The translations under genes and the position numbers were made by a program. Under the pieces are notes generated by a model. That model was given only the letters and a program-made list of their open reading frames with translations. It was not told where the DNA came from and did not search any database. Shown piece by piece: positions 13,369 through 17,441 of a stretch of DNA of 17,441 nucleotides. Numbering within the stretch: position 1 is the first letter of the stretch; each line of letters begins with the position of its first letter. This DNA comes from an uncultured Chthoniobacterales bacterium (GTDB lineage: Bacteria > Verrucomicrobiota > Verrucomicrobiia > Chthoniobacterales > CAKUMP01), in assembly GCA_934667795.1 (NCBI GenBank), contig CAKUMP010000017.1:1-17441 (forward strand). The letters are read 5' to 3'.

Positions 13369-13375
13369 TGCACCC

Positions 13376-13405
13376 TTGGCGTGAAATCGGGAAAATCTTT
13401 ATAAC
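13376..13405 (+). promoter_or_regulatory. Possible promoter of the heparinase-like gene
   Basis: TTGGCG (13376-13381) and TATAAC (13400-13405) are separated by 18 bases, a moderate match to the sigma-70 consensus. Transcription would begin near 13412, leaving a leader of about 36 bases with a ribosome site. Confidence 0.4.
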
Positions 13406-13435
13406 ATCCCCCCAAAAAGAACGAAAAATACCCCT

Positions 13436-13450
13436 GGAGATCAATAGATG
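13436..13450 (+). promoter_or_regulatory. Ribosome binding site of the heparinase-like gene
   Basis: GGAG at 13436-13439 lies 8 bases before the ATG at 13448, supporting that start, which is followed at once by a signal peptide. Confidence 0.6.
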
Positions 13451-15928
13451 AGATTTACAATATTAATCACGTTATTTATTTTAAGTGTAAGTGGATTTTC
13501 CCAACCGTCGGAAGATTTCCCCAAAGGGTTCATCAAAAAAGACGATCTTGTGCGTGCACATGAAAATATTAAACGCCATGAATGGGCGCAGCAGTATTTG
13601 CATCAATTGACGCAAAAGGTGGATCGTTGGCTGCCACAGATCACACCGGAATTTTTGGAGCAATTTATTCCTGACACCACGCCGGGAGATCGTTTGTTTA
13701 CCCCATGCCCGGCGTGTCGGGATCAGGGGAAAGATTATTTGCCGCAGGGGAATTGGGAATGGATGCCGGATCAGCCGGATGTGCTTTGCTGCAGACAATG
13801 CACAACCGTTTTTCCTCATGAACAATACCCTGAAACCGTAGAAGTGCGGACAACCTGGGGGCGGCCTCAGGTCTTTACCTTTATGGGAGGCGAGCCGTTT
13901 CCGGTGTTTTCTTATCCTACCGGGCGCCCCAGTCTCAGCGGAAATATTCGTGCGCAAAAAGTCGTGTGGGTGAGCATCCTGGTACGTGATCTGGCGGAAG
14001 CCTATGCACTTACCCAGGACGAGAAATACGCGACAGGCGTAAAGGCCATTTTATTACGTTTTGCAGAAGTGTACCCCTGGTGGCTGGTGCATGTTGGTTA
14101 TGGAGAATATGCGGACATGGAACCTGCGGTCGCTGCAGAAAATATCCTGGCGTTGCCGAAAGAGGAGACCGTTTATCCTCCGAACAAGCCGGACCGACGC
14201 CTGCACACCGGGTATTGGAGCGCGGGACGTGCACATGGGGAAGGTATGGAAGGGATTTTTGTGCGGCGGGTGGCGACCGCTTATGATTTGACGTATGCGG
14301 TGTATAATGAAAACGAACGCACTCGAATTGAATCGGATCTGTTACGCGAAAGCACGTTTCTGTTGTTTGGAGACAAAGGGATTAACAACAAATCGATGGG
14401 AAACCGTTCTGCTGCAGGCGTAGTGGGGATACTGATTAATGATCCCGAATTGGTGCGTTTTGGGATGGAAGGGTTTTTCAAAACGGTAAATGAATGGTTT
14501 TTGCCGGATGGAAGTACGCCGGAATCCCCTGCGTATGCAAATATGGCGCTGGGAGGAATTGTGGAATTTGCACAAGCGTTGCGCGGTTATACTGATCCGC
14601 CAGGATATAAAGATGCGGAAGGGAATCGTTACGACAATTTTGATCCTTATCGGGATCCGCAATTTCAAAAAGTCTGGGAAGGGATATTTCTTACGTTGCA
14701 AGGAGACCTGCACTACCCACCCTTTGCGGACTCCTACCAAAGAACGGGCATTTCGAAATGGTTTGCGGAATTAATGGCGGATAATTATCCGGAAAAGGAA
14801 CAGTTTCTCGCATTGCTTTACGCCACACTTGGCAGAAATTGGAGCAACGCATACGCACCCGTCGCTTTGTATTATGCAGATCCAGAACGTACGTCAAAAT
14901 CTGTACCAGACCTGCAATTGCCCAGTCATTTATTTCCTTCCTTAAAGCTCGGCTTTATGCGTACGGGCACCAATGGCCGCGAAAGCCTTTTGTTGTTATC
15001 CGCAAGTGACTGGGGTGGTCACCACCATCTGGACGGGTTGAACCTTTATTATTGGAAAAATGGTCAGGAGCTTTGGAGTGATCTGGGATATTTGTGGGAT
15101 CATCCCGACAAGAAAAAAACGAGCCGGACGCTGGCACATAATACGGTCATGCTGGACGAGGAGGACCAGATTGCTTCCAAACGGGTCGGAAAGGTGCGGT
15201 ACTTTCTGGATGGAGAAAATGTGAAGGCGATGCGGGCAAGCGTGAATGCGTATGCAAATGCAGAAATCTATGAACGCGCAGTGACGCTAGTGGATCATGG
15301 CGAGGGAAGAAACTATGTGGTGGACGTTTTTTGGGTGAAGGGGGGAACGACGCAAGACTATATTTATCATGGTCCTGGTAACCATTGGGAGCCGGTGAAT
15401 GCGGATTTGAAAAAATGGGATGGAACCTTGGCAGACTTGACGAATCTGCAAAGCGTAGAGCATCCCGAAAAAGAAGTTTATGGATTAAAATGGAAAATGC
15501 CGGAGGCGCGAGAATTTATGGTCTGGCATATTCCGATAGAGAATGAACAGGTGCTGATTGGGGATGGCTGGGGGCAGCGAGACAGTAAAAACAGTGATCG
15601 TGGAGCGACGTTGCCCTATATTGTCCGACGTGTGGAAAGTGAAGGCGAAGCAACAAGCATTTTTGTTTCCGTTATGGAAGAGTTTCCGGCCGGGAATCCG
15701 TATATAAAAACGATCACCCCCTTAAAAACAGATTCTGCAATCGTTCTCCAGATCGACACCCTCGAAGGACGGGATTATGTCGCGTTAAATTTCACAGCAG
15801 AAAAACTGAAAATCCCCACGCCGGATGGCGTGATGGATGTGCAAACACAATTGACGGTGCAAAGCACAAAAAATGGAGAATTGATATTTTATGCGGTAGA
15901 AAACGACAGAGTCGCAAAGGATTTCTAA
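13448..15928 (+). CDS. Secreted heparinase II/III-like polysaccharide lyase with zinc-ribbon-like insert
   Basis: This 826-residue protein begins with a signal peptide (residues 1-18, cleavage probably near GFSQ). It then has a helical toroid region (about 120-480) and a beta-sandwich heparinase II/III-like C-terminal region (from about 500). Family hallmarks are GNRSAAGVVGILI (N319, R320) and DWGGHHHLDGLNLYYW (H525-H527), followed by ELWSDLGYLWDHP and SRTLAHNTVMLDEEDQ. Such enzymes cleave uronic-acid-containing polysaccharides (heparin or heparan sulfate, alginate, related glycans) by beta-elimination. An early segment carries C87-x2-C90 and C115-x2-C118, a zinc-ribbon-like set, within PCPACRDQG and CCRQC. 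The gene is read divergently from the two-component genes and is followed by a sulfatase 124 bases later. The true substrate cannot be assigned from sequence. Confidence 0.85.
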   Translation: MRFTILITLFILSVSGFSQPSEDFPKGFIKKDDLVRAHENIKRHEWAQQYLHQLTQKVDRWLPQITPEFLEQFIPDTTPGDRLFTPCPACRDQGKDYLPQGNWEWMPDQPDVLCCRQCTTVFPHEQYPETVEVRTTWGRPQVFTFMGGEPFPVFSYPTGRPSLSGNIRAQKVVWVSILVRDLAEAYALTQDEKYATGVKAILLRFAEVYPWWLVHVGYGEYADMEPAVAAENILALPKEETVYPPNKPDRRLHTGYWSAGRAHGEGMEGIFVRRVATAYDLTYAVYNENERTRIESDLLRESTFLLFGDKGINNKSMGNRSAAGVVGILINDPELVRFGMEGFFKTVNEWFLPDGSTPESPAYANMALGGIVEFAQALRGYTDPPGYKDAEGNRYDNFDPYRDPQFQKVWEGIFLTLQGDLHYPPFADSYQRTGISKWFAELMADNYPEKEQFLALLYATLGRNWSNAYAPVALYYADPERTSKSVPDLQLPSHLFPSLKLGFMRTGTNGRESLLLLSASDWGGHHHLDGLNLYYWKNGQELWSDLGYLWDHPDKKKTSRTLAHNTVMLDEEDQIASKRVGKVRYFLDGENVKAMRASVNAYANAEIYERAVTLVDHGEGRNYVVDVFWVKGGTTQDYIYHGPGNHWEPVNADLKKWDGTLADLTNLQSVEHPEKEVYGLKWKMPEAREFMVWHIPIENEQVLIGDGWGQRDSKNSDRGATLPYIVRRVESEGEATSIFVSVMEEFPAGNPYIKTITPLKTDSAIVLQIDTLEGRDYVALNFTAEKLKIPTPDGVMDVQTQLTVQSTKNGELIFYAVENDRVAKDF

Positions 15929-15935
15929 TATTTTT

Positions 15936-15956
15936 ATCCGCAGATTCACGCAGATT
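15936..15956 (+). repeat. Double CGCAGATT motif after the lyase gene
   Basis: CGCAGATT occurs at 15939-15946 and 15949-15956, preceded by ATC and followed by a run of eight Ts in total. It begins 7 bases after the lyase stop codon. From memory, near-identical strings are scattered between genes in many environmental bacterial genomes; function is unknown. Confidence 0.55.
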
Positions 15957-15975
15957 TTTTTTAAGAAATGCAGGG

Positions 15976-15990
15976 GCGAAAATCTTTCGC
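15976..15990. repeat. Short hairpin GCGAAA-ATC-TTTCGC
   Basis: Two 6-bp arms with a 3-base loop lie between the lyase and sulfatase genes. There is no T-tract after it, so it is not a convincing terminator. Confidence 0.4.
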
Positions 15991-16052
15991 TTAAACGTTA
16001 AAGTACGATTTCTTTGTTGTTGTTTATTCAAAAAAAGTTTTAAATAAAATTT

Positions 16053-17441
16053 ATGCAACCTAACATACTCTTGCTTATTGCGGATCAATTTCGAGGGGAT
16101 TGTCTTTCGATCGAAGGGCATTCGACGGTACTGACACCAAATCTGGACGACATGGCAGCGGGAGGAACGCGGTTTCAACGGGCCTATTCGACTTGTCCTT
16201 CCTGTATTCCGGCAAGACGTGCATTTTTAACAGGGGTACATCCTGGAAATAACGGGATGGTCGGGATGGAAGATGGACATGAAATTACCACGCCGACTTT
16301 TCCTGCTGCTTTGCGGGACGCAGGATACCAGACAGTTCATATCGGCAGGATGCAACATCAATACCCGGCCAGTGCCCGGTATGGATATGAATATATGGTT
16401 TCGACCTATTTTAATAAAGTGGACGACGTTTATGGACGAGATTTGTCCAGTCTCACTGCAGGCGTAGGCGATGTGAAAGGAAACGGAATTTCCAATAATG
16501 GATGGGGTGCGCGGCCCTGGCATTTGCCGGAACCGTTGCATCCTACAAGCTGGGTCATTCGAAAAAACCGGGAATTTTTGCGAGAAGCGGACGAGACATG
16601 TCCGTTGTTTATGACCGCATCTTTCCAAGGCCCCCATCCTCCCTTGATTCCTCCGGCATTTTATATGGATCGTTATTTGCGTGCGGATTTGCCGGAGCCG
16701 GTTATCGGCGATTGGGCAGAACCCGCGCCGGCACATTCAGGACTGGAATCGGCACAGATCTGTTTAAAAGGGGAAGCCCTGCGTTCGATGTATGCAGGGT
16801 ATTTCGGAATGATCAACCATATTGACGATGAATTGTACTGGTTGATTCAGGAATTTAAAAGGCGTTCTCAAGAACAGGGTCGGGAGTGGGTCATTTTATT
16901 CACTGCGGATCATGGAGAAATGCTGGGAGATCATCATTTATTCAGGAAATGCGTAGCGTATGAAGGTTCGGCCCGGATTCCCTATATCTGGCAAGGCTCC
17001 CCGGGGATGAAATTCAAGGAAGGGCAAGCGGTCACATCGCCGGTTTGTCTGGAAGATATTTTCCCAACCCTGATAGAACTGGCAGGAGCACCCGAAGTCC
17101 CAGGTCTCGATGGGAAAAGTCTGGTCCCGGTCCTGCGTGGCGAAAAATCATCCGTTCGGGAAATTCTTCACGGAGAACACGCGCAGCAATATGGTAACTG
17201 GATCAATCAGGCAAACCAATACCTGACAGATGGACAATGGAAATATATCTGGCATCCATTAACAGGAAATGAAGAATTGTTCGATCTGGTCGCCGATCCG
17301 GGCGAAACACGCAATCAAATCAATGTGACATTAGATGTCGCAGACAAGTTCCGCACAGAACTCATCCGTATACTCGAAAATCGTCCAGAAAATTTCGTGG
17401 TTGATGGAAAACTGCAGGTAGTTAAAAACACGCCCAAATGG
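16053..17441 (+). CDS. Type I (formylglycine) sulfatase, 3' end outside window
   Basis: The frame is open from the ATG at 16053 to the window edge (463 codons) with no stop, so only the C-terminus is missing. It begins MQPNILLLIADQFRGDCL, giving D11 as a metal ligand. The modification site CIPAR (C51 to R55, in SCIPARRAFLTG) matches the C-x-P-x-R signature in which cysteine is converted to formylglycine. A later metal site is D286-H287 in FTADHGEMLGDHHLF, and the end has the usual NEELFDLVADPGETRNQ. Sulfatases hydrolyse sulfate esters on sugars, lipids or small molecules. An in-frame TAA at 16041-16043 shows there is no upstream extension, so the protein lacks a signal peptide and should be cytoplasmic. 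There is no Shine-Dalgarno, only A/T-rich sequence. Neighbouring the lyase, it may desulfate imported oligosaccharides. The substrate is unknown. Confidence 0.92.
   Translation, partial: MQPNILLLIADQFRGDCLSIEGHSTVLTPNLDDMAAGGTRFQRAYSTCPSCIPARRAFLTGVHPGNNGMVGMEDGHEITTPTFPAALRDAGYQTVHIGRMQHQYPASARYGYEYMVSTYFNKVDDVYGRDLSSLTAGVGDVKGNGISNNGWGARPWHLPEPLHPTSWVIRKNREFLREADETCPLFMTASFQGPHPPLIPPAFYMDRYLRADLPEPVIGDWAEPAPAHSGLESAQICLKGEALRSMYAGYFGMINHIDDELYWLIQEFKRRSQEQGREWVILFTADHGEMLGDHHLFRKCVAYEGSARIPYIWQGSPGMKFKEGQAVTSPVCLEDIFPTLIELAGAPEVPGLDGKSLVPVLRGEKSSVREILHGEHAQQYGNWINQANQYLTDGQWKYIWHPLTGNEELFDLVADPGETRNQINVTLDVADKFRTELIRILENRPENFVVDGKLQVVKNTPKW

Larger units (their letters stand above)
13111..13447. 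other. Divergent control region between kinase and lyase genes
   Basis: These 337 bases lie between the 5' ends of two divergently read genes. They contain a GGGGTCTGTCCC repeat, a short hairpin with a T-tract, a separated 11-bp inverted repeat, an A/T-rich palindrome TTTTTATAAAAA (13320-13331), GTTAAC (13345-13350), and promoter-like boxes for each gene. No convincing small gene was seen. Confidence 0.65.

Noticed and set aside
10520..13447. Sigma-54 (-24/-12) promoter for the response-regulator operon or the lyase
   Set aside because: By eye no TGGCAC-N5-TTGC-type site was found on either strand in the control region; a scored scan could still find a weak one.
16227..16736. 169-codon minus-strand open frame inside the sulfatase region
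   Set aside because: The plus strand here encodes the sulfatase active-site region without interruption to the window edge.
1..17441. tRNA or rRNA genes, prophage or insertion sequence genes
   Set aside because: No cloverleaf, rRNA core or transposase/integrase reading frame was recognised.

Overview
The window looks like a stretch of bacterial chromosome from a free-living, Gram-negative-type organism. A secreted heparinase-family polysaccharide lyase next to a sulfatase, a deoxyxylulose-phosphate synthase with an unusual thiamine-site signature (GDAAFTCG), frequent absence of clear Shine-Dalgarno sequences, and intergenic spaces full of short palindromic repeats all suggest the Planctomycetota-Verrucomicrobiota group (Verrucomicrobiota, Kiritimatiellota or Lentisphaerota). 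That placement is an inference and no rRNA or tRNA is present to test it.

Layout. (1) 1-4556, plus strand: a tight five-gene run of a J-domain-like protein (cut by the left edge), a stand-alone HIRAN-domain protein overlapping it, an S41 carboxy-terminal processing protease (ctpA), the tRNA t6A enzyme gene tsaD, and a DEAD-box-type RNA helicase whose motif II reads DEMD. (2) 4557-6470: an accessory island between core genes. It holds a zinc-ribbon/TM2 membrane protein with a good sigma-70-like promoter, a vapBC toxin-antitoxin pair whose promoter sits so close to the antitoxin ATG that the mRNA may be leaderless, and many repeats: three copies of a roughly 32-bp hairpin element (one inverted), several other perfect hairpins and a triple heptamer. 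(3) 6476-13110, minus strand: a two-component system (soluble PAS histidine kinase and NtrC-type sigma-54 activator, overlapping by 4 bases), a GT-C-like multi-spanning glycosyltransferase, xseB and dxs, read in that order. (4) 13111-13447: a divergent control region with a 12-bp GGGGTCTGTCCC repeat, a hairpin with a T-tract and a widely spaced 11-bp inverted repeat. (5) 13448-17441, plus strand: a secreted heparinase II/III-like lyase with a zinc-ribbon-like cysteine set, then a type I sulfatase with a CxPxR formylglycine site that runs off the right edge.

How the genes fit together. The left block is housekeeping (proteolysis, tRNA modification, RNA remodelling) with a small chaperone/HIRAN pair of unknown role in front. 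The two-component system and the membrane glycosyltransferase are probably co-transcribed, which hints at sigma-54-linked control of envelope or surface glycosylation; xseB and dxs follow as a common core pair. The lyase and sulfatase suggest use of a sulfated, uronic-acid-containing polysaccharide, but the lyase is exported while the sulfatase has no room for a signal peptide, so they would act in different compartments.

No CRISPR array, tRNA, rRNA, transposase or phage gene was seen. The most unusual material is the repeat-rich island around the TM2 and vapBC genes and the J-domain/HIRAN pair.
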